Shown here: positions 17,556 to 26,058 of the stretch, piece after piece
Layout: each line of letters starts with the position of its first letter
Position numbering within the stretch: position 1 is the first letter of the stretch
Assembly (NCBI RefSeq): GCF_014851685.1
Contig: NZ_JACVAC010000003.1
Location: 186,001 to 250,000, forward strand
Length of the DNA stretch: 64,000 nucleotides
Origin: Pseudomonas sp. PDM05
GTDB taxonomy: Bacteria; Pseudomonadota; Gammaproteobacteria; Pseudomonadales; Pseudomonadaceae
Direction: 5' to 3'
Notes under the pieces: generated by a model
Told to the model about the DNA's origin: nothing
The model's input: only the letters and a program-made list of their open reading frames with translations
Database searches by the model: none
Position numbers and translations under genes: made by a program

Positions 17556-18828
17556 GTTTTGCGGACTCCTGGTGGTTGCCGTAACGGGAAATATCGAGGC
17601 CTGCGGCGCTGATCTGCGGGGTTTTCCTGGCCATCAGATCGGCCAGCAAGCGGCCCGAGCCACACGCCATGGTCCAGCCGAGGGTGCCGTGGCCGGTGTT
17701 CAGGAACAGGTTCTTGAACGGCGTGGCACCGACGATCGGCGTGCCATCGGGTGTGGTCGGGCGCAGGCCGGTCCAGAAAGTCGCTTCGGCCAGATCGCCG
17801 CCCTGAGGATAAAGGTCGTTGACGATCATCTCCAGGGTTTCGCGCCGACGCGGGTTGAGCGACAGGTCAAAACCGGCGATTTCCGCCATGCCGCCAACGC
17901 GGATGCGGTTGTCGAAGCGGGTGATCGCGACCTTGTAGGTTTCGTCGAGAATGGTCGAAGTCGGGGCCATCGCCGGGTTGGTGATCGGCACGGTCAGCGA
18001 ATACCCCTTGAGCGGGTACACCGGCGCCTTGATCCCCAGCGGCTTGAGCAATTTGGGCGAGTAACTGCCGAGGGCCAGTACGTAGCGGTCGGCGGTTTCC
18101 AGCTTGCCGTCGATCCACACGCCGTTGATGCGTTCGCCGGCGTAGTCGAGGCGCTGGATGTCCTGCTCGAAGCGAAATTCCACGCCCAACTGCGTGCACA
18201 TCTCGGCCAGGCGCGTCGTGAACATCTGGCAGTCGCCGGTCTGGTCATTCGGCAGGCGCAGGGCACCGGCGAGGATGTCGGTGACGCTGGCCAGGGCCGG
18301 CTCCACACGGGCGATACCGGCACGGTCAAGCAGTTCGAACGGCACGCCGGACTCTTTCAGTACGGCGATGTCCTTGGCGGCGCCATCGAGTTGGGCCTGG
18401 GTGCGGAACAACTGGGTAGTCCCCAGGCTACGACCTTCGTAGGCAATGCCGGTCTCGGCGCGCAGTTCGTCGAGGCAGTCACGGCTGTATTCGGACAAGC
18501 GCACCATGCGTTCTTTGTTTACCGCATAGCGGCTGGCGGTGCAGTTGCGCAGCATCTGCGCCATCCACAGGTATTGATCGACATCGGCAGTGGCCTTGAT
18601 CGCCAGCGGTGCGTGGCGTTGCAGCAGCCACTTGATGGCTTTGAGCGGTACGCCCGGTGCCGCCCAGGGCGAGGCGTAGCCTGGGGACACCTGGCCGGCG
18701 TTGGCGAAACTGGTTTCCATGGCAGCGGCGGGCTGACGGTCGACCACGACCACTTCAAAGCCGGCCCGCGCCAAATAGTAGGCACTGGTCACACCAATGA
18801 CGCCGCTACCCAAGACCAGAACGCGCAT
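17527..18828 (-). CDS. dadA: D-amino acid dehydrogenase, small subunit type
   Basis: A 433-residue membrane-associated flavoprotein that oxidises D-alanine to pyruvate and ammonia and passes electrons to the respiratory chain. The N-terminal dinucleotide-binding motif [19 protein letters not shown] (residues 4-22) and the C-terminal [17 protein letters not shown] are those of DadA. It is first in the dadA-ridA-dadX operon and is divergent from lrp, whose product activates dad genes in pseudomonads. With DadX it lets the cell grow on L- or D-alanine. Confidence 0.97.
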   Translation of the reverse strand: MRVLVLGSGVIGVTSAYYLARAGFEVVVVDRQPAAAMETSFANAGQVSPGYASPWAAPGVPLKAIKWLLQRHAPLAIKATADVDQYLWMAQMLRNCTASRYAVNKERMVRLSEYSRDCLDELRAETGIAYEGRSLGTTQLFRTQAQLDGAAKDIAVLKESGVPFELLDRAGIARVEPALASVTDILAGALRLPNDQTGDCQMFTTRLAEMCTQLGVEFRFEQDIQRLDYAGERINGVWIDGKLETADRYVLALGSYSPKLLKPLGIKAPVYPLKGYSLTVPITNPAMAPTSTILDETYKVAITRFDNRIRVGGMAEIAGFDLSLNPRRRETLEMIVNDLYPQGGDLAEATFWTGLRPTTPDGTPIVGATPFKNLFLNTGHGTLGWTMACGSGRLLADLMARKTPQISAAGLDISRYGNHQESAKHVNPAPAHQ

Positions 18829-18910
18829 TTTTATATCCTCATCGCGGGCGTGGCCGCTGACGTGTGTTGTTCGAGCAATGATGAGCGCAGTTTAAAAAAC
18901 AATGACCAGT

Positions 18911-18930
18911 GCATTTCACTATATAAATGC
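18911..18930. promoter_or_regulatory. candidate Lrp site in the dadA-lrp gap
   Basis: An AT-rich dyad, GCATTT (18911-18916) and AAATGC (18925-18930), with an ATAT-containing centre lies between the divergent dadA and lrp genes. Lrp-family proteins bind AT-rich imperfect palindromes, and Lrp controls dad operons, so this is a reasonable but unproven site. Confidence 0.5.
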
Positions 18931-18984
18931 CTATATTTGGCGACAATTCTCGGCAAAAACCCTTTTCACAGAGGCAGATCCCCT

Positions 18985-19473
18985 ATGCGTACCAATACCC
19001 AGACCAAGCGGGAGCTGGACAAGATCGACCGCAACATCCTGCGAATCCTGCAAACCGACGGGCGGATTTCGTTCACGGAGCTGGGAGAAAAAGTCGGGCT
19101 GTCGACCACGCCGTGCACCGAGCGCGTGCGCCGGTTGGAGCGCGAAGGGATCATCATGGGCTACAACGCACGGCTCAACCCTCAGCATTTGAAGGGGAGT
19201 TTGCTGGTATTTGTCGAGATCAGCCTCGATTACAAATCAGGCGACACCTTTGAGGAATTCCGCCGCGCCGTACTGAAACTGCCCCATGTGCTGGAGTGCC
19301 ACCTGGTGTCGGGTGACTTCGACTACCTGGTGAAGGCGCGGATTTCCGAGATGGCCTCGTACCGCAAATTGCTTGGCGACATCCTGCTCAAGCTGCCCCA
19401 TGTGCGGGAGTCCAAGAGCTATATCGTGATGGAAGAAGTGAAAGAGAGCCTGAACCTGCCGATTCCCGATTAA
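18985..19473 (+). CDS. lrp: Lrp/AsnC-family regulator of the dad operon
   Basis: A 162-residue leucine-responsive regulatory protein. The N-terminal AsnC-type helix-turn-helix (about 10-70) contains LDKIDRNILRILQTDGRIS and LSTTPCTERVRRLE; the C-terminal RAM ligand-binding domain (about 75-155) has the HVLECHLVSGDFDYLVKAR pattern. The start at 18985 gives the normal family length; the open frame extends far upstream but only as antisense to dadA. It is divergent from dadA, and the PAO1 equivalent (PA5308) is required for dad induction by alanine. Confidence 0.95.
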   Translation: MRTNTQTKRELDKIDRNILRILQTDGRISFTELGEKVGLSTTPCTERVRRLEREGIIMGYNARLNPQHLKGSLLVFVEISLDYKSGDTFEEFRRAVLKLPHVLECHLVSGDFDYLVKARISEMASYRKLLGDILLKLPHVRESKSYIVMEEVKESLNLPIPD

Positions 19474-19511
19474 CTGGCACCCTGCTCCCACACTTTGACC
19501 GAGTACACCTG

Positions 19512-19865
19512 TCAGACCAATACCTGCCGGGTGCTCGCCATATAGTCGTGGATCTGCTTTTCCACCCGCGGGTGGATCAGCTCCACCGGCCGTCGCCCAT
19601 TCGGGCACGGCAAGGTCTTGGTGGTGCCGAACAGCCGACAGATCAGCGGCCGCTCGTCGTACACCGTGCAACCGTTTGGGCCCAGGTGCACACAGTTCAA
19701 CTCGTCCATGGCAGCGTCCTGCTCGGCCGCAGTCTTGCGTGGCAGGCGGGACATTTCTTCAGGCGAAGTGGTCACCGGCCCACAGCAGTCGTGGCAGCCG
19801 GGGACGCACTCGAACGAAGGAATCTGTCGGCGCAGTGCGCTGATCTTTTGGCTGTTGCAACTCAT
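19512..19865 (-). CDS. YkgJ-family cysteine-cluster protein
   Basis: A 117-residue protein with the YkgJ/CxxCxxCC signature. The cysteines are in CVPGCHDCCGP (about residues 20-30), NCVHLGPNGC (about 57-66) and RPLICRLFGT (about 73-82), which probably bind zinc or an iron-sulfur cluster. The family's function is unknown. The gene stands alone, convergent with lrp, and is 114 bases from the divergent FAD oxidoreductase gene. Confidence 0.85.
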   Translation of the reverse strand: MSCNSQKISALRRQIPSFECVPGCHDCCGPVTTSPEEMSRLPRKTAAEQDAAMDELNCVHLGPNGCTVYDERPLICRLFGTTKTLPCPNGRRPVELIHPRVEKQIHDYMASTRQVLV

Positions 19866-19979
19866 CGAAACACGTACCGAACGGCGAATAGGCGTGGATT
19901 CTGCCGCAAAAGCCCGCGGTGAGACAGCGTCGTCCGACCGCTGTATCCTGCGTCAAATTTTCCAAACAGGGATGCTCCC

Positions 19980-21272
19980 ATGACCGCCAGCGCCCGGCAC
20001 ACCGCTTCCTACTATGCCGCCAGCAGCGTGCCGCAACCCGATTACCCGGTACTGACCGGCGAAATGACGGCCGACGTGTGCGTGGTCGGCGGTGGCTTTT
20101 CCGGGCTGAACACCGCCCTGGAGCTGGCCGAGCGCGGCTTCAGCGTGGTGCTGCTGGAAGCCCGCAAAATCGCCTGGGGCGCCAGCGGGCGCAATGGCGG
20201 CCAATTGATTCGCGGCGTCGGCCATGGCCTCGAGCAGTTCACCCCAGTGATCGGCAGCGACGGCGTGCGACAGATGAAGCTGATGGGCCTGGAGGCTGTG
20301 GAGATCGTGCGCGAGCGCGTCGAACGCTTCCAGATCCCCTGCGACCTGACCTGGGGCTACTGCGACCTCGCCAACAAACCCCGCGACCTGCAAGGCCTGG
20401 CCGAAGACGCCGAAGAGTTGCGCAGCCTGGGCTATCGCCACGAAGTACGCCTACTGCAAGCCAGCCAGATGAGCAGCGTGATCGGCTCGGACCGCTACGT
20501 AGGCGGCATGATCGACATGGGCTCCGGCCACCTGCACCCACTCAACCTCGCGCTGGGCGAAGCCGCCGCCGCGCAGCAACTGGGCGTGCAGTTGTTTGAG
20601 CAATCCGCCGTCACGCGCATCGACTACGGCCCCGAGATCAACGTGCACACCGCCCAGGGCAACGTGCGCGCCAACACCCTGGTGCTGGCCTGCAACGCCT
20701 ACCTGAACGGCTTGAACCCGCAGTTGAGCGGCAAAGTGCTGCCCGCCGGCAGCTACATCATCGCCACCGAACCATTGAGCGAAGCCCAGGCCGCCAGCCT
20801 GCTGCCACAGAACATGGCCGTATGCGACCAGCGGGTGACGGTGGACTACTTCCGCTTGTCCGCCGACCGACGCCTGTTGTTCGGCGGCGCCTGCCACTAC
20901 TCCGGCCGCGATCCGCAGGACATCGGCGCCTATATGCGGCCGAAAATGCTCAAGGTGTTCCCGCAACTGGCCGACGTGAAGATCGATTACCAGTGGGGCG
21001 GCATGATTGGCATTGGCGCCAACCGCCTGCCGCAGATCGGCCGGCTGCCCGACCAACCCAATGTGTATTACGCCCAGGCCTACGCCGGCCATGGCCTCAA
21101 CGCCACGCACCTGGCGGGCAAGCTACTGGCCGAGGCCATCAGCGGCCAGCAGCAGGGCCGCTTCGATCTGTTCGCCCAGGTGCCGCACATCACCTTCCCC
21201 GGCGGCAAGCATTTGCGCTCGCCACTGTTGGCGCTAGGGATGCTCTGGCACCGCCTCAAAGAGCTGATGTGA
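19980..21272 (+). CDS. FAD-dependent gamma-glutamylpolyamine oxidoreductase, PauB-like
   Basis: A 430-residue DAO-family flavoenzyme similar to PuuB/PauB, which oxidise gamma-glutamylated polyamines to the aldehyde. The N-terminal FAD motif is DVCVVGGGFSGLNTALELAERG (about 31-52), GASGRNGGQLIRG follows near 66-78, and the C-terminal FAD contact is YAGHGLNATHLAGK. By position it corresponds to PA5309 (pauB4). The PauR-like repressor (15385-15933) and the PauC-like aldehyde dehydrogenase (26059-27552) in this window support a polyamine role. Its last base is directly next to the end of the convergent small gene at 21273. Confidence 0.85.
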   Translation: MTASARHTASYYAASSVPQPDYPVLTGEMTADVCVVGGGFSGLNTALELAERGFSVVLLEARKIAWGASGRNGGQLIRGVGHGLEQFTPVIGSDGVRQMKLMGLEAVEIVRERVERFQIPCDLTWGYCDLANKPRDLQGLAEDAEELRSLGYRHEVRLLQASQMSSVIGSDRYVGGMIDMGSGHLHPLNLALGEAAAAQQLGVQLFEQSAVTRIDYGPEINVHTAQGNVRANTLVLACNAYLNGLNPQLSGKVLPAGSYIIATEPLSEAQAASLLPQNMAVCDQRVTVDYFRLSADRRLLFGGACHYSGRDPQDIGAYMRPKMLKVFPQLADVKIDYQWGGMIGIGANRLPQIGRLPDQPNVYYAQAYAGHGLNATHLAGKLLAEAISGQQQGRFDLFAQVPHITFPGGKHLRSPLLALGMLWHRLKELM

Positions 21273-21497
21273 TCACTTGCGCCAGAACGGTTTCACCCCT
21301 TCCTGGCGCGCCTGTTCTGCGCTGAGGCCGATGTCCCTGAGCTGTTCGGCGGTCATGTCCAGCAAGGCCTTGCGCGTATGGCTGCGGTGCCAGAACAGAC
21401 TCCAGCGGCTGTTGGCCGGCGCCGACAGCGTGCGTCCCTGCTCCGCTTCCAGTTCCTGACTGCGTAACGCCAACCGCACATCGCTCATGCCGCTCAT
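21273..21497 (-). CDS. DUF1127 small protein
   Basis: A 74-residue protein whose C-terminal half has the DUF1127 pattern: an arginine/histidine-rich helix, then LLDMTAEQLRDIGLSAEQARQEG. I chose the ATG at 21497 over the one at 21512 because GAGGGG lies 7 bases before it, and that purine run would itself be coding if the upstream start were used. Proteins of this family have been linked to RNA or phosphate control, but the function of this one is unknown. It is divergent from the MocR-type regulator gene. Confidence 0.82.
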   Translation of the reverse strand: MSGMSDVRLALRSQELEAEQGRTLSAPANSRWSLFWHRSHTRKALLDMTAEQLRDIGLSAEQARQEGVKPFWRK

Positions 21498-21559
21498 TGT
21501 GTCGCCCCTCATTTACCTGTTGCCATGAGTGACTAGGATGGGCGCGCGAGCAAAACCAT

Positions 21560-21640
21560 TACAGATCCAATCAATTTTTATTAAATCCATACAGACACTG
21601 CCTATAGGCGGCTGAATCCTGTATTTTCGCTGCATCTGTA
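21560..21640. promoter_or_regulatory. repeated TACAGA/TCTGTA operator candidates for the MocR regulator
   Basis: TACAGA occurs at 21560-21565 and 21590-21595 and the inverse at 21618-21623 (CCTGTA, one mismatch) and 21635-21640 (TCTGTA). They cluster in the gap between the DUF1127 gene and the divergent MocR gene. MocR/PdxR-type regulators typically bind such short repeats near their own start. Confidence 0.55.
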
Positions 21641-21663
21641 CTGGTCCCCTGGGAGCGACCACC

Positions 21664-23088
21664 ATGACCCTTTACGTCAACCTCGCCGATTTGCTGGGCA
21701 CCCGCATCGAACAAGGCTTCTACCGTCCCGGCGATCGCTTGCCTTCCGTCCGCGCCTTGAGCGTGGAACACGGGGTCAGCCTGAGCACCGTGCAACAGGC
21801 CTATCGCTTGCTGGAAGATAATGGCCTGGCGATGCCCAAGCCCAAATCCGGCTACTTTGTGCCGGTCGGCCGCGAGTTGCCGGCCCTGCCCGAAGTCGGC
21901 CGCCCGGCCCAGCGCCCGGTGGACATTTCCCAGTGGGACCAGGTGCTGGAGCTGATTAGCGCCGTCCCGCGCAAAGACGTCATACAGATGGGCCGCGGCA
22001 TGCCGGATGTGCTGTCACCGACCCTCAAACCCCTGCTGCGCAGCCTCGCCCGCGTGAGCCGCCGCCAGGATCTGCCAGGGCTGTATTACGACAACATCAT
22101 GGGCTGTATGGAATTGCGCGAGCAGATCGCCCGGCTGTCATTGGATTCCGGCTGCCAACTGAACGCCGAAGACATTGTGGTCACCACCGGCTGCCATGAG
22201 GCGCTGTCTGCGAGCATCCGCGCCATTTGTGAACCTGGGGATATTGTCGCGGTGGATTCACCCAGCTTTCACGGTGCCATGCAGACCCTCAAGGGCCTGG
22301 GCATGAAGGCCCTGGAAATCCCCACCGACCCCATCACCGGCATCAGCCTGGAAGCCCTGGAACTGGCCCTGGAACAATGGCCGATCAAGGTCATCCAACT
22401 GACCCCCAACTGCAACAACCCGCTGGGCTACATCATGCCGGAAGCGCGCAAACGCGCCCTGCTGACCCTGGCCCAGCGCTTTGACGTGGCAATCATCGAA
22501 GACGATGTGTATGGCGAATTGGCCTACAGCTACCCGCGCCCGCGCACGATCAAATCCTTCGACGAAGACGGTCGCGTACTGCTCTGCAGTTCGTTCTCCA
22601 AAACCCTGGCGCCCGGCCTGCGCATCGGTTGGGTAGCGCCGGGGCGTTACCTGGAACGGGTGCTGCACATGAAATACATCAGCACCGGCTCCACGGCGAC
22701 CCAACCGCAGATTGCGATCGCGGAATTTCTGAAAAACGGCCATTTCGAACCGCATTTGCGGCGGATGCGCACTCAATACCAGCGCAATCGCGACCTGATG
22801 CTCGATTGGGTCAGCCGCTACTTTCCCGCGGGCACGCGGGCCAGCCGCCCTCAGGGCAGCTTTATGCTGTGGGTCGAGTTGCCGGATGGCTTTGATACCT
22901 TGAAGCTCAACCGGATCTTGCTGGAACAAGGCGTACAGGTGGCGGTAGGCAGCATCTTCTCGGCCTCGGGCAAATACCGGAACTGCCTGCGCATGAACTA
23001 CGGCGCCAAGCCGAGCCCGCAGATCGAAGAGGCCGTGCGCAAGGTCGGCGCTGCCGCGACCAAGCTACTGAACGAGGAAATGCACTGA
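21664..23088 (+). CDS. MocR-type GntR/aminotransferase regulator
   Basis: A 474-residue fusion of a GntR winged helix (about residues 5-70, GDRLPSVRALSVEHGVSLSTVQQAYRLLE) to a fold-type I aminotransferase domain (about 105-465). The PLP lysine is expected in the SSFSKTLAPGLRIGW segment, which is intact. In this family the aminotransferase domain usually binds PLP plus an amino compound and acts as a sensor rather than an enzyme. It is divergent from the DUF1127 gene, its most likely target besides itself. The amine sensed is unknown. Confidence 0.92.
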   Translation: MTLYVNLADLLGTRIEQGFYRPGDRLPSVRALSVEHGVSLSTVQQAYRLLEDNGLAMPKPKSGYFVPVGRELPALPEVGRPAQRPVDISQWDQVLELISAVPRKDVIQMGRGMPDVLSPTLKPLLRSLARVSRRQDLPGLYYDNIMGCMELREQIARLSLDSGCQLNAEDIVVTTGCHEALSASIRAICEPGDIVAVDSPSFHGAMQTLKGLGMKALEIPTDPITGISLEALELALEQWPIKVIQLTPNCNNPLGYIMPEARKRALLTLAQRFDVAIIEDDVYGELAYSYPRPRTIKSFDEDGRVLLCSSFSKTLAPGLRIGWVAPGRYLERVLHMKYISTGSTATQPQIAIAEFLKNGHFEPHLRRMRTQYQRNRDLMLDWVSRYFPAGTRASRPQGSFMLWVELPDGFDTLKLNRILLEQGVQVAVGSIFSASGKYRNCLRMNYGAKPSPQIEEAVRKVGAAATKLLNEEMH

Positions 23089-23150
23089 CCTTTCCCGAGA
23101 AATAGCCGTCAGATGTCGACAACCGCCCTGATCTGGAAGCGACTCCCTTG

Positions 23151-24716
23151 ATGATGCAACGGCTATTCCCGTTTTTCCTGTTGGGAGCCCTGGCCCTCGG
23201 CGGCTGTGCCACCGTGAACGCACCGCGCGTCCCCAGCGATGCGCTGCCCGCCGCCCAGTCGTCGTTCGGCCGCTCGATCCAGGCCCAGGCCGCGCCTTAC
23301 CAGGGCCGCTCCGGGTTTCGCCTGCTGCCCAACAGCAGCGAGGCGTTCATGGCCCGCGCCGAACTGATCCGCAACGCCCAGACCAGCCTCGACTTGCAGT
23401 ACTACATCGTCCACGACGGTATCAGCACGCGCATGCTCGTGGACGAACTGCTCAAGGCCGCCGACCGCGGTGTGCGTGTGCGCATCCTGCTGGACGACAC
23501 CACCAGCGACGGCCTCGACCAGATCATCGCCACCCTCGCCGCCCACCCCAAGATCGAAATCCGCCTGTTCAACCCGTTGCATCTGGGCCGCAGCACCGGC
23601 GTGACGCGGGCCATGGGTCGCCTGTTCAATCTGTCTTTGCAGCACCGGCGCATGCACAACAAGTTGTGGCTGGCCGACAACAGCGCAGCCATCGTCGGCG
23701 GGCGCAATCTGGGCGATGAGTATTTCGACGCCGAGCCCAACCTGAATTTCACCGACATCGACATGCTCAGCCTGGGCCCGGTGGCCGAGCAGCTCGGCCA
23801 CAGCTTCGACCAGTACTGGAACAGCGCCCTGAGCAAGCCGATTGACGACTTTGTCTCCAACACGCCATCCAAAGGCGACTTGGCGACCGCGCGCGCGCGC
23901 CTGCAAGAGTCGCTGGCCGAATCACGCCAGCAGCGTTACGCCCTGTACAACCGGCTGCGCACCTATCAGACCCAACCGCGCATGGACACTTGGCGCCGCG
24001 AGTTGATCTGGGCCTGGAACCAGGCGCTGTGGGATGCGCCGAGCAAGGTGCTGGCCACGGCCGAACCGGACCCGCACTTGCTGCTCACCACCCAACTCGC
24101 GCCAGAGCTGGCAGGGGTCAATCACGAGCTGATCATGATCTCGGCGTACTTCGTGCCCGGCCAGCCGGGGCTGGTTTACCTGACCGGGCGCGCCGACGCG
24201 GGCGTGTCCGTGAGCCTGCTGACCAACGCCCTGGAGGCCACCGACGTTCCGGCCGTGCACGGCGGCTACGCGCCGTATCGCAAGGCCCTGCTGGAACACG
24301 GGGTGAAACTCTACGAACTGCGCCGCCAACCGGGCGATGGCAGCGGCAGCGGCCCCCACCTGTTTCGGCGTGGCACCTTTCGCGGTTCGGACTCCAGCCT
24401 GCACAGCAAGGCGATGATCTTTGATCGGGAAAAGTCCTTCATCGGCTCGTTCAATTTCGACCCGCGTTCGGTGCTTTGGAACACCGAAGTCGGCGTATTG
24501 GTCGACAGTCCCGAACTGGCGGAACATGTGCGCAACCTGGCGCTGCAAGGCATGGCGCCAGCGTTGAGTTATGAACCGAAATTGCAGGATGGGCAGTTGG
24601 TGTGGGTGACCGAGGACAACGGCCAATTGCACACCCTGACCCGCGAGCCGGGCAGTTGGTGGCGTCGCTTCAATGCATGGTTTGCCACGTCTGTGGGCCT
24701 GGAACGCATGCTTTAA
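23151..24716 (+). CDS. phospholipase D-family lipoprotein (cardiolipin synthase C-like)
   Basis: A lipoprotein of about 521 residues with two HKD catalytic motifs: HNKLWLADNSAAIVGGRN near residue 164 and HSKAMIFDREKSFIGSFNFD near residue 418. The signal sequence ends in a lipobox (ALGGC, Cys at about 17). The two-HKD layout is that of ClsC/YmdC-like transphosphatidylases, which join or exchange phospholipid head groups in the envelope. A TTG and two ATGs lie together; 23151 is used. It matches PA5310 by position and is followed by the convergent MFS gene. Confidence 0.88.
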   Translation: MMQRLFPFFLLGALALGGCATVNAPRVPSDALPAAQSSFGRSIQAQAAPYQGRSGFRLLPNSSEAFMARAELIRNAQTSLDLQYYIVHDGISTRMLVDELLKAADRGVRVRILLDDTTSDGLDQIIATLAAHPKIEIRLFNPLHLGRSTGVTRAMGRLFNLSLQHRRMHNKLWLADNSAAIVGGRNLGDEYFDAEPNLNFTDIDMLSLGPVAEQLGHSFDQYWNSALSKPIDDFVSNTPSKGDLATARARLQESLAESRQQRYALYNRLRTYQTQPRMDTWRRELIWAWNQALWDAPSKVLATAEPDPHLLLTTQLAPELAGVNHELIMISAYFVPGQPGLVYLTGRADAGVSVSLLTNALEATDVPAVHGGYAPYRKALLEHGVKLYELRRQPGDGSGSGPHLFRRGTFRGSDSSLHSKAMIFDREKSFIGSFNFDPRSVLWNTEVGVLVDSPELAEHVRNLALQGMAPALSYEPKLQDGQLVWVTEDNGQLHTLTREPGSWWRRFNAWFATSVGLERML

Positions 24717-24758
24717 GAACAACACCGATCAACTGTGGGAGCTGACTGCACGGTAAGG

Positions 24759-25901
24759 TCAGGCCGGTTGCGCTGCGCCGAACGCCCCCTGGCGCAGCAG
24801 CAACACCACCAGGCCCAACGCGCCGGCCGCCATCAGGAACGGCAACGCATGCCCGCTGATCCACTGGCTCCCTGCCCCCGCCACCAACGGCCCGATCAGG
24901 CAGCCAATCCCCCACAACTGCGCTACGTGGGCATTGGCGCGCACCAGCGCATCGTCGCGATAACGCTCGCCGATCAGAATCAACGACAGGGTGAACAACC
25001 CTCCGGCACTGGCGCCGAACACCACCCACACCGGCCAGATCAACAACGTGTGCAAGGTCAGCGGAATCGCCAGGCTCGACGCCAGCAGCAACACCGCACA
25101 ACTGAGGAACAGCGTGCGTCGCGGCAGGTAGTCAGCCAGCGCACCGATGGGCAATTGCAGCAGCGCATCACCCACCACCACGGTGCTGACCATCGCCAAG
25201 GCGATCTCGGCAGTGAAGCCCTGTTGCAGGCAATACACCGGCAGCAGCGTCAGAATCATCGCCTCGAACGCGGCGAATAAGGCCACCGCCCAGGCAATCG
25301 CCGGCAGGCTCAGGCAGAAGCGCCACAGGTCGGCGAAGGTCACGCTGAACGACTCGGCAGTGGGTGCACCGGAGCGTCCCAGCAACAACACGGGCGCCAC
25401 CACCAATAAGCCGACACCCACCCAGAAGCCGTAGTCATGGTCGGTGCCGATCAGGCCCAGCAGCAAGGGCCCGGACAGTTGGCTCAAGGCATAGCTACAG
25501 CCATACAACGCGACCAACCGGCCACGCCATTGCTCCACCACCAACTGGTTGATCCAGCTTTCGCCGAGGATAAACACGATGGTCAGGATCACCCCGATCA
25601 TCAGCCGCAGCACCAGCCACACCGGATAGCTCGGCAAAATCGCCAGCAAACCGATGGACAGCGCCCCGCCCCACAGGCACAGGCGCATCAAATTGGCAGT
25701 GCCCAGCCACGAGGCCAAACGACTGGAAAGCTTCGCCCCCAGCAACACGCCAAAAGCTGGCATCGCCGCCATCACCCCGATGGCAAAACTGCCGTAGCCC
25801 CAGCCTTCGAGTCGCAGGGACACCAGCGGCATGCTGACCCCCAGGGCCAGGCCAACGCTGAGGACCGAGGCCAGAACGGCGAAATAAGTCGCCCAACGCA
25901 T
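24759..25901 (-). CDS. MFS transporter (YcaD-like)
   Basis: A major facilitator superfamily protein of 380 residues with about twelve hydrophobic segments; two loops are rich in glycine and arginine as usual (for example KLSSRLASWLG after helix 2). The start at 25901 (MRWATYF) is preferred to an upstream in-frame codon at 25943, which would add a hydrophilic extension and reach into the neighbouring repeat. An incomplete REP-like fragment (TGTGGGAGCTG, 24734-24744) precedes its stop codon. By position it matches PA5311-neighbourhood transporters. The substrate is unknown. Confidence 0.85.
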   Translation of the reverse strand: MRWATYFAVLASVLSVGLALGVSMPLVSLRLEGWGYGSFAIGVMAAMPAFGVLLGAKLSSRLASWLGTANLMRLCLWGGALSIGLLAILPSYPVWLVLRLMIGVILTIVFILGESWINQLVVEQWRGRLVALYGCSYALSQLSGPLLLGLIGTDHDYGFWVGVGLLVVAPVLLLGRSGAPTAESFSVTFADLWRFCLSLPAIAWAVALFAAFEAMILTLLPVYCLQQGFTAEIALAMVSTVVVGDALLQLPIGALADYLPRRTLFLSCAVLLLASSLAIPLTLHTLLIWPVWVVFGASAGGLFTLSLILIGERYRDDALVRANAHVAQLWGIGCLIGPLVAGAGSQWISGHALPFLMAAGALGLVVLLLRQGAFGAAQPA

Positions 25902-25943
25902 GTCCACGCTCCTGTGGATAATTCCTGAGATCACACAAAACAC

Positions 25944-26032
25944 TGTGGGAGCGGGCTTGCTCGCGAATGCGGTGGGCCAGCCAGCTCATCTGGTACTGAT
26001 ACACCGTATTCGCGAGCAAGCCCGCTCCCACA
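25944..26032. repeat. REPIN (paired REP), 89 bp
   Basis: Inverted REP pair; outer arms start TGTGGGAGCGGGCTTGCTCG at 25944 and end with the complement at 26032. It lies between the MFS gene and the downstream end of the aldehyde dehydrogenase gene, and reaches into the likely MFS promoter region. Confidence 0.9.
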
Positions 26033-26058
26033 CTTTTACCTGCGGCGAGCCCTGAAAG

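Noticed and set aside
17494..18984. A very long N-terminal extension of lrp
   Set aside because: The extension is antisense to dadA; Lrp proteins are about 160 residues and start at 18985.
24734..24744. A full REP element before the MFS gene
   Set aside because: Only about 11 bases match the REP start, so it is at most a remnant.
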